DNA of 64,000 nt from Sabellastarte sp. h YS-2021 (Eukaryota > Annelida > Polychaeta > Sabellida > Sabellidae). A program made the translations under genes and the position numbers. The notes beneath the pieces were generated by a model. It had not been told where the DNA came from and did no database searches. It was given only the letters and a program-made list of their open reading frames with translations. Location of the stretch: assembly GCA_964017235.1 (NCBI GenBank), contig OZ024934.1:87634706-87698705 (forward strand). Reading direction: 5' to 3'. Positions 21,940 through 33,920 of this stretch are shown piece after piece (positions within the stretch are counted from its first letter, which is position 1; each line of letters begins with the position of its first letter).

Positions 21940-23296
21940 ACATCTGCTGAACCCTTCAATAGAAGATCCGTGTGGATCAGTACAATCTGTATTTACACTT
22001 GTATTTTTACTTGTATTTTTCCACCCATATTTCCACCTGTATTACATCTGTATTAATTTTTCAGACTCCCTAAAATCTCTTGTATTTACCCATGTTTTTT
22101 ACCATTGAATTACGTGTGTGTTTACACTTTCATTGCATCTACCAGACCCATGTGTGGGCAGATTCATGTGGTTCTGTACAAGCTGCATTACACCTGTATT
22201 ACCTCTGTATTGTCAGACCTGCAAAATCCTGCACGTGAAGATCCTTGTGGTTCAGCACAAACTGTATAACACCTGTGGTACCTTTGTATATTCAGACATG
22301 CCAAACCCTACAGGATTAGATCCATGTTGTTCAGTGCAACGTATATAGTCGCCTCTATTAAAAATGTATTTGTACACTTGTATTTACATTTTTGATGTCA
22401 AACCATCCCTACTCTGTTTACACTTTTATTTCATTTGACGAACACTTTATGAGAAGATCTGTGTGATTTATTACAAGCTGCATTGCACTTGTATTATTGT
22501 GTCAGTATTTTCAGACTTGCCAATCCCTGCATTAGCAAGATTCATACACACTGCGTTAAAACCTGTATTACCGCTGTATTTTCATACTTGCCAAACCCTG
22601 AAGGAGAAGATTCATGTGGTTCAGTACACACAGCATTATACCTGTATTACCGCTGTCTTTTCAGACTTGCCAAAGCTTGCAGGAGAAGATTCATGTGGTT
22701 CAGTACACACAGCATTATACCTGTATTACCGCTGTCTTTTCAGACTTGCCAAAGCCTGCAGGAGAAGATTCATGTGGTTCAGTACACACAGCATTATACC
22801 TGTATTACCGCTGTCTTTTCAGACTTGCCAAAGCTTGCAGGAGAAGATTCATGTGGTTCAGTACACACAGCATTATACCTGTATTACCGCTGTCTTTTCA
22901 GACTTGCCAAAGCTTGCAGGAGAAGATTCATGTGGTTCAGTACACACAGCATTATACCTGTATTACCGCTGTCTTTTCAGACTTGCCAAAGCTTGCAGGA
23001 GAAGATTCATGTGGTTCAGTACACACAGCATTATACCTGTATTACCGCTGTCTTTACAGACTTGCCAAAGCTTGCAGGAGAAGATTCATGTGGTTCAGTA
23101 CACACAGCATTATACCTGTATTACCGCTGTCTTTTCAGACTTGCCAAAGCTTGCAGGAGAAGATTCATGTGGTTCAGTACACACAGCATTATACCTGTAT
23201 TACCGCTGTCTTTTCAGACTTGCCAAAGCCTGCAGGAGAAGATTCATGTGGTTCAGTACACACAGCATTATACCTGTATTACCGCTGTCTTTTCAG
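21940..23296 (+). repeat. 79-bp minisatellite of decoy 3' splice sites before exon 4
   Basis: Units starting at 22586, 22665, 22744, 22823, 22902, 22981, 23060, 23139 and 23218 are spaced exactly 79 bp and lead to the real exon at 23297. Each contains attaccgctgtcttttcag followed by ACTTGCCAAAGC(T/C)TGCA and GGAGAAGATTCATGTGGTTC, that is the acceptor plus the first ~40 nt of the exon. Upstream, at 21957, 22150, 22222, 22295, 22449 and 22515, are progressively diverged copies, some with the extra exon-like 'GTACAAGCTG'. Old copies lie far from the exon and homogenised copies next to it. Confidence 0.95.
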
Positions 23297-23457
23297 ACTT
23301 GCCAAAGCCTGCAGGAGAAGATTCATGTGGTTCAGTACAAGCTGGCGGCTGCACAGGACAAGGTGCTGATGTTGCAGGAGTATGAGATTCCTAGCAGGGT
23401 GGAGGCAAGAGAGGCACTGCTAACGCAGATCACAAACAAGTACCACAGCATCATGAG
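23297..23457 (+). CDS. Exon 4: first helical/spectrin-like segment, preceded by decoy acceptors
   Basis: 53 codons plus two nt (donor ATGAG|gtgagg, phase 2). The peptide starts TCQSLQEKIHVVQYKLAAAQ and ends ITNKYHSIMR; heptad-like Leu/Gln spacing fits the start of a spectrin-type helix. The first 40 bp of the exon and its acceptor (gctgtcttttcag) are repeated upstream at exact 79-bp steps (22586, 22665, 22744, 22823, 22902, 22981, 23060, 23139, 23218). I chose 23297 as the true start because only this copy continues into unique coding sequence. The array is open in this frame, so using an acceptor three or six units upstream would add 79 or 158 residues in frame. Confidence 0.75.
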
Positions 23458-25139
23458 GTGAGGGGGAATACTGGCTATCCCTGTTATTGTTATAATTCAT
23501 AAGTTTACACTATGCAGTACCAAATTTGATTACAGTTTAGCTATTTCTGATGCAGTTTGTTCTTGGTGTCTAATGATACTGTTTCAAGATGATTAAAGTT
23601 TTGCTCACTGAGTAAATATTTCATGTATAGGTGGTGAAAAAAGAAGGAAATAATTTAAGAATGGTATTTCTCCATACTGATTTTCTATTTGCCATAAAAC
23701 AACAATTCAATTACATATATGTATTTGATAGCATGGTAGCAACTACACTGTTGATAAATATACCTGTTCAGTTAGTTGAAAATGAACCATTCAAGACTGT
23801 TTAATTGATCTGAGCAAGTCAAACTGCAGCAGGTACAGTATAACATTGACTTGGCCTTTAAAAGTCTTGGTTTGGATTTGATGTTCAGTTGTTGAGGTAA
23901 TTACAAATCAATAAAGTGATTGGCCTGTTTGCTGTGAGGAACACATGGAAAGTATCATGTGACTTTGATTTCTGTTCACCCATCCCATTAGTGTGTAACG
24001 TATCTTCAGGAAAAGTTGCCCAGGTTTAAAATTAATGGCTTTTTCCACAAATTGCTAGGCCAAATAATATGAGATTTTCACCAAGGCTTCTGATCCAAAT
24101 ACGTACTTCAAATACATTCTTTTTAGCCTATACAAAATTCTTTGATTGCAACTTCCAGTAATAACTGTAATTGTAAATTTTAGATTGACGACTGACTTCA
24201 AATTAATATCCTTATTCAAGCATTGTTTGAAAATAATTAACGTCTAAGTGGCACGCTTTATTTCTGAAAGTTTATGTTGTTAAAAAAATATCTCTCTATA
24301 AAGTGTGGTTGTTAAAAATGGATTGAACTCTGTGTACTAGAACTGTGTAGCATCTCTTTGTAGTGAGGTTAAGGGTCACTACAAGTGATTAAGTGATAAA
24401 TTAATGAATAGCAAAATTCAATTAAAAGAGATGTTGTAGTGAATGAGAGGCGACAATATAGTAGTAGTGATGATGTGTATTCATCAACAGGTGCTACAGA
24501 TTCTTTTAAAAATAGAGACATTTACCTATAGCAGTGACTGAGTAGTCAGGTAGTTATTTCAGATTAGTGAGTCACTTCTGTTTTAAGAACTGAAATAAAA
24601 TAACACAGGGCTGTGATTTCTGTCTCACAATCATGTATTAACTGCATATTTAGTTTATTTATACTGCTGTAGAAATGAAAACAAGTCAATTCATAATCAA
24701 AAAGGTTCAAGTAATGGACTAAAATTAGTGTTTCTATCTCATTGTATGGACGAACACATTTATTATAAGATCAGACATTCTCTTCTTACCAATCTGTGTT
24801 ATTTATGTAATACCAATGTGATACTGCATTTTGTGTCTGAGGTTTTTCAGTGCTTTAAACATTATGTTGGGAATGGACAACTGTCAGGTGATTGTAATAA
24901 AAGTGAGAAGTATTGTAATAATGTAACTAGAAAACACCTGAAAGGGATTTTCTGATTCTTTCACTACATAATCAGAATAAATACTCCATGTTTCAGGCAT
25001 TTCATGTGTTGACAAGTATGAAAACGGTCATTACAGTCAGTGGAAAGTATTGTTAAATTTCCATTATTGTCCAAGTTGCATTTAACCAACTGCTATTAGA
25101 TTGATGTGTCTGATATCTGTCCATCTGTCTGTCAACGTT
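23458..25139. other. Intron sequence, nothing recognised
   Basis: A+T-rich intron between exons 4 and 5, without supportable features up to the array at 25140. Confidence 0.5.
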
Positions 25140-25595
25140 GTGGTTTCTGGACTCTAACTCAAAGATGCTTCTGTTGATCGATTTGAAATTTGACAGGGTG
25201 GCAGCACACCACCTGAGCTAGGTTCCTTTTTAAATTGGTGCCAGTCAGTATGTTTGTCTGTCTGTGTGCCTGTCTATCAACATTTTGGTTTCCAGACTCT
25301 AACTTGGAAGACTGTTTTGCCAATCAGTTTAAAACTTAACATGATGCTCAGTTGCTTTCAAATTGGTGCCATTTAAAAAAAAAAATGGCTGCCATGACCG
25401 TCATCTTGAAATTCTGTTTCCAGATTCTAACTCAAAGATGCTTCCGCCTATGGAATTCAAATTTGACAGAGTAGTAGGACAGCACCGAGGCAAGGTTGTT
25501 TTGAAAATTGGTGCCATTGTGAAAAAAAAAAACAACATGGCTGCCATCTTGATATTCTGTTTCCGGACTCTAACTCAAAGATGCTTCCACTGTTT
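25140..25595 (+). repeat. Tandem array of ~145-bp units, four copies (family G)
   Basis: 'actctaactcaaagatgctt' and variants recur near 25149, 25298, 25425 and 25569. 'aaattggtgcca' and 'gtctgtc' words are shared, and A-runs are present in two copies. No terminal hairpin was found. Confidence 0.8.
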
Positions 25596-26199
25596 ATTAT
25601 GATTTGGTATATACCACTATCAAAAGGCAGAGCTCTGTAATAAATAGATCATGCTGACCCTTATCTATATAAATATTTTGTCCATGTATAACACAGATAC
25701 ACAGGACAACATACCTTTTTACAAACAAATATTAAACTTGAAATTTGTTACTGGACACTATCCTTGATACCCATTGCGCAACCCTCCTTTTTTATGTCAG
25801 CTGACTGTTAGTCAGCTGACATTATGTCATCACTCTGCGGCGTGGGCGTACGCGTCCGCGTGAACAACTTCTTCTCCACAACTACAAGGCCTAGTGACAT
25901 GGTGTTTTTTTTAAAAGATACCTTATCTATCGAGGATGAAAAATTGTTCAAGGCATGCAAATCTGTCTGTTTGTCTGTTTGCTAGAGACATTACAAGGGG
26001 GGTACCCCCACCAAAAGTGTGAAAATTTCAACTTTTTATCACAATTTTCTCAGTGACTATTGCAGGGATTTCTCTCATATCTTGCATATATGTACTAGGC
26101 CAGAGGTAGATTCTCTTGTGTGAGTATGAGACCTGGATCTGTCTTACTTTTTTTTAAATAAATTTTTTAAATAATTTTTAATGCATTAAAATTCATGAA

Positions 26200-27943
26200 A
26201 TCATGCACTAAATCACTTATAACTTCAAAAGTGTTGCATTTACAGCATTTTGTGAAAATATGTTGTTCAGCTACTTTTTTCATAGCTACAATATGGTGAG
26301 TAAGTTGGGTGTCTGTCTCAATAGCTAAGTGAGTAATAGCTACTTTTGGGCTTTTCAGTAACTTCCATTATGAGTAAAATCACTTGTAACTTAAAAACTA
26401 TTGCATTTAGAGAATTTCGTATAAATATGTTATTCAGCTACTTTTGGGCCAGCTATAACATAGTGAAATTTCAGACCTGTAGCTCATGGCATAGCTGAGT
26501 AATAGCTACTTTTAGGTTATCACTGTTGAGTAAATCGCTTATAACTTGAAAAGCTATTGTATTTAGAGAATTTCGTATAAATATGTTATTCAGCTACTTT
26601 TGGGTCAGCTATAACATAGTAAAATTTCAGACCTGTAGCTCATGGCATAGCTGAGTAATAGCTACTTTTAGGTTATCACTGTTGAGTAAATCACTTATAA
26701 CTTGAAAAGTGTTGCATTTAGAGTATTTTGTTAAAATATGTTATTCAGCTACTTTTTTCATAGCTACAATATGGTGAGTAAGTTGGGTGTCTGTCTCAAT
26801 AGCTAAGTGAGTAATAGCTACTTTTGGGCTTTTCAGTAACTTCCATTATGAGTAAAATCACTTGTAACTTAAAAACTATTGCATTTAGAGAATTTCGTAT
26901 AAATATGTTATTCAGCTACTTTTGGGCCAGCTATAACATAGTGAAATTTCAGACCTGTAGCTCATGGCATAGCTGAGTAATAGCTACTTTTAGGTTATCA
27001 CTATTGAGTAAATCGCTTATAACTCGAAAACTATTGCATTTAGAGAATTTCGTATAAATATGTTATTCAGCTACTTTTGGGTCAGCTATAACATAGTAAA
27101 ATTTCAGACCTGTAGCTCATGGCATAGCTGAGTAATAGCTACTTTTAGGTTATCACTGTTGAGTAAATCACTTATAACTTGAAAACTATTGCATTTAGAG
27201 TATTTTGTTTCATATGTTATTCACCTATTTTGGGGTCAGCTATAACATAGTGAAGTTTCAGACCTGTGGCTCATTTCATAGCTGAGTAATAGCTACTTTG
27301 AAGTTCTCACTGTTGAGTAAATCAGTTATAATTGGAAAACTATTGCATTTACAGAAATTTGTGCAAATATGTTATTCAGCTACTTTTGGGTCAGCTATAA
27401 CATAGTGAAATTATAGACCTATAGCTCCTGGCACAACTGAGTAATAGCTATTCTCAGGTACTGACTGTTGAGTAAATCAGCTATAACTTGAAAAATATTG
27501 CATTTGGAGTATTTTGTTAAAATATATTGTTCACCTACTTTTGGGTCAGCTATAACATAGTGAAATTACAGACCTATAGCTCATGGCATAGCGGAGCAAT
27601 AGCTATTTTCAGGTTCTCACTATTGAGTAAATCAGTTGTAGCTTGAAAACTATTGCATTTACAGTAGTTTGCTTAAATATGTTGTTCACCTACTTTTGGG
27701 TTAGCTATAACATAGTAAAATTTCAGACATGTAGCTCATTGCATAGCTCAGTAATAGTTCCTTTGAGGTTCTCACTGTTGAGTAAATCAGTTGTAACTTG
27801 AAAACTATCACATTTAGAGTAATTTGTTAAATATGTTATTCACAGAACTTTTGGTCAGCTATAACATAGTGAAATTGCAGACCTCTATGTCATGGCATAG
27901 CTGAGCAATAGCTACTTTCAGGTTCTCACTGTTGAGTAAATCA
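26200..27943 (+). repeat. About 155-bp tandem array (family D core), with higher-order period
   Basis: 'cagctataacatagt' recurs at 26453, 26608, 26932, 27087, 27238, 27393, 27548 and 27857 (steps near 155 or multiples). Shared words are 'gagtaatagctac', 'gttgagtaaatc' and 'ttataacttgaaaactattg'. A block around 'catagctacaatatggtgag' (26281) is repeated at 26759, a 478-bp (three-unit) higher-order duplication. Confidence 0.92.
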
Positions 27944-29217
27944 TTGTATCCACTGGATAGCCGCAGTGTGTAGAGAGAGATTTCACCATTACTGCTCTGA
28001 TGAAAAAAAATATTATAGCTAGCTTTCTTAAGTTTGCACTATATATTAATAACCATAAAATGTTGTCTGGGAATATTTTTGGCCTCATTTTGAGAAACAA
28101 GATGGCCGCCACAGGTGTTTTTTGTCAGTCATGAAAAGTGCTTATATCTCCCTTATTATTGATCCTAGAGGTTTGGGATGATAAACCAACCTGTAGGAAA
28201 TCATGGGGTGGGAATCTTTTGGTGTGGTCAGATTTGACCTTCAATGACCCCTCCTTCAAGGTCAAACAAGGATAGCCAAACTTAAAAGTGCTTATAACTC
28301 GCTTATTATTGGTCCCAGAGGTTTGGGATGGTAAACAGACAGGAAATCATGGGCTGTGAATCTGTTGATATGGTCCGATTTGACCTTGGAACCCTCCTTC
28401 AAGGTCAAATGAGGATAGCGAAAATTGAAAGTGCCTACAACTCGCTTATTATTGGTGACAGAGATTTGGGATGGTAAACCAGGATGGTAAACCATCCCAT
28501 AGGAAATCATTGGCTCGGAATCTTTTGGTATGGTCAGATTTGACCTTTGGACCCCTCCTACAAGGTCAAATGAGGACAGCCAAGCTTAAAAGTGCTTATA
28601 ACTCATTTATAATTGGTCCTAGAGGTTTGGAATGGTAAACCATAGGAAACAAGATGCACTCAGAGAGAGCAAAACGCTCGACTCCATGTGACCAGTCTCT
28701 CAAGTGATATAAAATATTGTAAGGAAGACAATAAAATAAAACCAAACATGTAAATTAATTTTCATAGAAATATCAAGTAGAAAGCTAAAGTCATTAAAAA
28801 TACATTGAAATGGGACCTCTGAAAAATCATGAATTTTTTGTATCTAAAATAAGATCCTGATCTTTCTTTTAGTAACTTCTTCCTTCAGTCAGGTCCTACT
28901 CACAAATTTTTAAATAAAGATCTGTTCATTAGTTTTGGAGTAATCTAAACACACACAAAAAAAAAATAAATAAATAAAATAAACATAAACAATTAACACA
29001 CAAAAACATAAACTGCTGGTGGAGGTAAAAATTCTGCTTAAAGGTGACTTCTTGGTGAAAATCATGCATGGTAATTTTTTGTGATGGACTGTCAAGGAAT
29101 TGAAAGAAAAAAGAGAAAATAAAACAGAAATTATAATTAATAAAAATGATGAATATACCACCTCCCTCTTTATTATGTTTATATCAATTTCAAGACATAC
29201 AATGAGAAGAAATATTT

Positions 29218-32085
29218 ATGTCCACCCCCCTGGGGGGTGGATATATTATTTTTGCTTTTTTCGCCGTCCGATGTCCGGCGTCCGGCGTCCGGCGTCCGAT
29301 GTCCGGCGTCACGCATGGTTTCCGCTCATTTAAAGGAAAAGTATTACAGCTATTGTCACCAAATTTGGTATGCAGGCTTATTGGGTCAGTAGCTTGCTTG
29401 GGATTGCTTTTGGCTGTTGTACCTCTTTTGCTTACTGAGTAATACTTAAGTACAGCTATTTTCAGTACCCATTGGTTTCCGTGCATTTAAGCCAAAATAA
29501 TTAAAGATATTTTACTACAATTTTGAATACAAGATTGTTATGTCCATAGCTCGCTTGGTATTGCATTTGGGACTGATAGCTTTGTCAGTACATGAGTAAT
29601 AGCCATTTAGGTACTTCATTGTGTATTTTCAGTACTACTTTTGAGTAATTTGCTAATATCTCAGAAACCGTAAGAGATAGAGCGATTTCGTCGAAATTTT
29701 CGACCCACAGGGTATCTAAGGAATGTAATATTTGCAATTTTCAAAAAATTTTCCCCTCCCCAAAAATGGCGGCCATTTTGAATTTTCGAATTTTTGCCAA
29801 AATTGGCAAAACACTAATTTGCTTCTATCTCCTTAACCGTGCGAGATAGAGTGATTTCGTCGAAATTTTCGACCCACAGGGTATCTAAGGAATGCAATCT
29901 TTGCAATTTTCCAAAAATTTTCCCCTCCCAAAAAATGGCGGCCATTTTGAATTTTCGAATTTTTGCCAAAAATGGCAAAACACTAATTTGCTTCTATCTC
30001 CTTAACCGTGCGAGATAGAGCGATTTCGTCCAAATTTTCGACGCACAGGGTATCTGAGCATTGTACTCTTGGTAATTTTTTAAAAATGTTCCCCTCCCCA
30101 AAAATGGCGGCCATTTTGAATTTTCGAATTTTTGCCAAAAATGGCAAAACACAAATTTGCTTCTATCTCCTTAACCGTGCGAGATAGAGCGATTTCGTCG
30201 AAATTTTCGACCCATAGGGTATCTAAGGAATGCAATCTTTGCAATTTTCAAAAAATTTTCCCCTCCCCAAAAATGGCGGCCATTTTGAATTTTCGAATTT
30301 TTGCCAAAAATGGCAAAACACCAATCTGCTTCTATCTCCTTAACCGTGCGAGATAGAGCGATTTCGTCAAAATTTTCGACCCAAAGGGTATCTGAGCATT
30401 GTACTCTTGGTAATTTTTAAAAAATTTTCCCCTCGCCAAAAATGGCGGCCATTTTGAATTTTCGAATTTTTGCCAAAAATGGCAAAACACTAATTTGCTT
30501 CTATCTCCTTAACCGTGCGAGATAGAGCGATTTCGTCGAAATTTTCGACCCACAGGGAAGCTAAGGAATGTAATATTTGCAATTTTCAAAAAATTTTCCC
30601 CTCCCCAAAAATGGCGGCCATTTTGAATTTTCAAATTTTTGCCAAAAATGGCAAAACACAAATTTGCTTCTATCTCCTTAACCGTGCGAGATAGAGCGAT
30701 TTCGTCGAAATTGTACTCTTAGTAATTTTTAAAAAATTTTCCCCTCCCCAAAAATGGCGGCCATTTTGAATTTTCGAATTTTTGCCAAAAATGGCAAAAC
30801 ACTAATTTCCTTCTATCTCCTTAACCGTGCGAGATAGAGCGATTTCGGCAAAATTTTCGACGCACAGGGTATCTAAGGAATGCAATCTTTGCAATTTTCA
30901 AAAAATTTTCCCCTCCCCAAAAATGGCGGCCATTTTGAATTTTCGAATTTTTGCCAAAAATGGCAAAACACAAATTTGCTTCTATCTCCTTAACCGTGCG
31001 AGATAGAGCGATTTCGTCGAAATTTTCTTCCCACAGGGTATCTAAGGAATGCAATCTTTGCAATTTTCAAAAAATTTTCCCCTCCCCAAAAATGGCGGCC
31101 ATTTTGAATTTTCGAATTTTTGCCAAAAATGGCAAAACACTAATTTGCTTCTATCTCCTTAACCGTGCGAGATAGAGCGATTTCGTCGAAATTTTCGACC
31201 CACAGGGTATCTGAGCATTGTACTCTTGGTAATTTAAAAAGAATTTTCCCCTCCCCAAAAATGGCGGCCATTTTGAATTTTCGAATTTTTGCCAAAAATG
31301 GCAAAACACAAATTTGCTTCTATCTCCTTAATCGTGCGAGATAGAGCAATTTCGTCAAAATTTTCGACCCACAGGTATTTCAGCATTGTATTCTTGGCAA
31401 TTTAAAAAAAATTTCCCCTCCCCTAAAATGGCGGCCATTTTGAATTTTCAAATTTTTGTCAAAAATGGCAAAATACAAATTTGCTTCTATCTCCTTAACC
31501 ATGCGAGATAGAGCGATTTCGTCGAAATTTTCAACCCATAGGGTATCTAAGGAATGTAATCTTTGCAATTTTCAAAAAATTTTCCCCTCCCCAAAAATGG
31601 CAGCCATTTTGAATTTTCGAATTTTTGCCCAAAATGGAAAAACACAAACTGGCCTTAACCGTGCAAAATAGAGTTATTTCGTTGAAATTTTCGACCCATA
31701 GGGTATCTAAGAAATGTACTCTTGGCAATTTTCAAAAAAATTTCCTTTTCCCAAAAATGGCGGCCATTTTGAATTTTCAAATTTTGGCCAAAAATAGAAA
31801 AACAGGAATTTGCTTCTATCTTCTTAACCGTGCAAGATAGAGTGATTTCGTCAAAATTTTCAACCCAACCAATGCAAAAAGGCATGAAGCTGAAATAATT
31901 TACATCTACACTAACAAATATTTAAGCATCATTGATATATTTTACAAATGAAACAGGGTCTTGTAAGACTACTGTACAATTTGGGCAAAAGGTTCATGGG
32001 TGGACATTACACATGATAATGTGTGTTCTTCTATGCTATCATATTTCTATTCGCATCTACTATCAACAGGGCGGCCTATTTCTAG
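29218..32085 (+). mobile_element. Hairpin-ended tandem-repeat element, family A (innermost, full length)
   Basis: The 5' palindrome TCCACCCCCC-t-GGGGGGTGGA (29221-29241) is followed by 'cgtccggcgtccggcgtccg' repeats, a short unit with 'caccaaatttggtatgcagg', and the 168-bp array. At the 3' side are inverse GGGTGGACAT (31998-32007), hairpin ACACAT-gata-ATGTGT (32009-32024) and CTAG-TTTT (32082). A second copy starts at 63164. Confidence 0.75.
29650..31875 (+). repeat. About 168-bp tandem array, some 13 units (family A core)
   Basis: 'ccttaaccgtgcgagataga' recurs near 29832, 30001, 30170, 30339, 30506, 30676, 30820, 30989, 31157, 31326 and 31494, with eroded copies at 31652 and 31822 and a first copy at 29663. 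Each unit also contains 'ccaaaaatggcggccatttt', an inverted pair around ggccat, and 'tttttgccaaaaatggcaaa', another short palindrome. Confidence 0.95.
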
Positions 32086-33011
32086 TTTTACTTAAAGACA
32101 TAAAGTATCACAAGCTAGGTTTGTGACCTCACAATGGCAGTTACATTGTGACATCACTTAGTAATGACATCATCAGAAAGCAAAATATTGATTTTTACGT
32201 ATGTGATGAAGAGAAGCAGTTTCACTGTGTATTCCCAATTAAAATAAGAAAAACTCTCTCCTGGCTTTAATTTTCAAACAAATTACACCAAATTTGAAAG
32301 AATCCATCTGTACCCCATGAAATACCTTCCCACCAAATTTGAGATTGATTGAAGTTATAGTTTTTGAGTTATAAGGGCAAAATGGTGCACAGACAGAGAA
32401 GCAGATTTCACTGTAAAAGCCCAATTAAAAATAAGAAAAACTCTCTCCTGGCTTTAGTTTTCACACAAATTACACCAAATTTGAAAAAATCCGTCTGTAC
32501 CCCATAAAATACATGCCCACCAAATTTGAGCTCGATTGGTGTTATAGTTTTTGAGTTATAAGGGCGAAACGGTGCACAGACAGACAGACTGACAGAAACA
32601 AACTGATTACAATAACCCTCTCCTATCGTCGAGCGTTAATCATGGGCTGGGAATGTATTTGTGTGGTTAGATTTGACCTTGGACCCCTTCTTCAAGGTCG
32701 AACGAGGATATTGCATTTGTAGTATTTCTTTAAATATGTTTTAACCTATTTTTTACAATTACCTTGTTATTTTCCTTCATAATACCATTTACAGGGCACA
32801 ACTTTTTTATCCTTTTCTTCTGTCAGCTTCGGAATTTCTTTCGAACTTGCTGTTCAGTTACCATTTACTGTATTTCTGTACAGCCCTTTTCCTGATAATT
32901 ATTCTGTCCTCTAATCACCTTCACAAATCAAAAACACTCAGTCAGCTGACACAGTGCCCGTTCACGGGCACTCTCCTCTTGTTTGAGTCTATAACTCCAT
33001 CTTTCAATTTT

Positions 33012-33246
33012 TACCCCACAGCCCTTAAGGGCTGTCGGGGTATTGTTTTCACCCATGGTGTCCGGATGGGTGGGCGAGTGGGCGGGCATCATACATTATT
33101 TTCTCTGTTTAAACATTGTTTGGACCTTTATATAACTGACAGTGCTCTGAAAGTATCCTGAACTTTGCACTGATACAGTACTTCTATATCTCATGGTGTT
33201 AAAAATATTTCCCTAGGCTGTGGGGTACGGGCATCTCTGATGCTAT
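33012..33246 (+). mobile_element. Family C element, short copy without array
   Basis: 5' hairpin TACCCCacAGCCCTTAAGGG / CTGTcGGGGTA (33012-33042); inverse subterminal GGCTGTGGGGTA (33216-33227, perfect 12 bp); 3' hairpin GCATC-tct-GATGC (33231-33243), then TATTTT. The interior matches the flanks of the longer copy at 38258 but lacks its tandem units. Confidence 0.8.
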
Positions 33247-33405
33247 TTTCTTGTTTACATAAAGGAAAGACAAAAATAATTGAGATTCAGTGATTGCATA
33301 ATATTGGTAAAAAAAAAAAAACTATATTAAAATTTGGATGGTTAACATAAGTTAACATTTTTCTTTAAATAGTTAATTTAATTTGATGATGACTCTCCTG
33401 TTTAG

Positions 33406-33655
33406 GGATTTGGACATAGAATCCTGTATTGATGAGTGCCGTCTGATCATTGAGAAGCTGAGGACTCCAGAGAAGGAACCTGAGTTCACTGAAATCATGA
33501 TGTCACCGTTCTTTGGAGTCGCTAAGGACATGCTGGAGATCAAGCACAAGGAATTGACTAACAGTCGTCAAGGGCTACAGGCACTATGGCAACAGGCAGA
33601 GGAACGTGTATCCAGTTCCTCAAAGATAGGAAAGTACAGAGCCAAGGCAGTAAAG
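33406..33655 (+). CDS. Exon 5: spectrin-repeat-like helices
   Basis: One completing nt plus 83 codons. The AG|G split codon (Arg) joins exon 4 exactly, and the exon ends phase 0 at AAG|gtaggc. The peptide DLDIESCIDECRLIIEKL ... FFGVAKDMLEIKHKELTN, then LQALWQQAEERV, is strongly helical; 'LQxLWxxAEERV' is a typical spectrin-repeat helix segment with the conserved Trp. The preceding intron is about 9.9 kb and is filled by nested repeat elements. Family role: alpha-helical scaffold or protein interaction. Confidence 0.85.
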
Positions 33656-33726
33656 GTAGGCACTATAATATGTAGGAATATATTATATATAATGTGGAAT
33701 TTAGAATATAGCACTTGAAGAAAAAC

Positions 33727-33920
33727 ATATGGGCGGGCCACGGTGGCACGGTGGAAACTGTCAGTGGGAAAGTTGGTAGTTTCTTACCGATGGCTGACAG
33801 TTTACAGTACAGAATCTTGAACAACTGTATGTACTGGTTTTCTCTGCCCATGAAACTACCCGTTGTGATATGACCTGTACAGTGTTGAAAGCTATGTAAA
33901 ATCCCAAATAATTGAAATAA
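33727..33920 (+). mobile_element. tRNA-headed SINE (family II)
   Basis: Head GGGCCACGGTGGCACGGTGG, middle 'ttaccgatggctgacagttt' and 'acagtacagaatcttgaac', tail 'tgatatgacctgtacagtgt' then 'tgaaagctatgtaaaatccc'. Related minus-strand copies are at 39733 and 40170. Confidence 0.65.

Larger units (their letters stand above)
28650..32639. mobile_element. Element E inside family B
   Basis: The B monomer is cut precisely at 'cataggaaa|tcatgggctgg': left flank ends 28649, right flank resumes 32640. Between them the ends carry inverse AACGCTCGAC (28673-28682) and GTCGAGCGTT (32628-32637). The interior 3' part has two ~183-bp tandem units (32214 and 32397, 'aagaaaaactctctcctggc'). Confidence 0.65.
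27944..32710 (+). mobile_element. Decayed family B element inside family D
   Basis: It starts TTGTATCCACTGGATAGCCG ... GTAGAGAGAG, matching the family B 5' end at 58655 with the hairpin centre deleted, then 'aacaagatggccgccac' as at 58846. About three and a half 147-bp units follow (28130-28649), interrupted by family E, and the last partial unit runs 32640-32710. The 3' hairpin is missing, and about 20 bp of the D monomer is lost at the right junction. Confidence 0.65.
25795..32981 (+). mobile_element. Hairpin-ended tandem-repeat element, family D (outermost of four nested elements)
   Basis: The 5' hairpin TGTCAGCTGACT-gtt-AGTCAGCTGACA (25795-25821) is a perfect 12-bp stem. The 3' end has subterminal GTCAGCTGACA (32941-32951), a hairpin GTGCCCG-ttca-CGGGCAC (32954-32971) and then ctctcctcttg. 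The 155-bp array starts at about 26200, stops at 27943, and a piece of the same monomer (ttgcatttgtagtatttctt) resumes at 32711; the material between is family B, E and A sequence. Confidence 0.7.

Noticed and set aside
22463-23461. 332-codon open frame (and 300- and 251-codon frames beside it) read as a repetitive protein
   Set aside because: They are the 79-bp intronic array read in three frames; 79 is not a multiple of three, so the same peptides cycle through all frames. Only the last 161 nt is exon.
29100-31885. Short open frames on both strands of the 168-bp array (e.g. 30951-31175)
   Set aside because: They repeat the same peptide unit by unit, a consequence of the tandem repeat.
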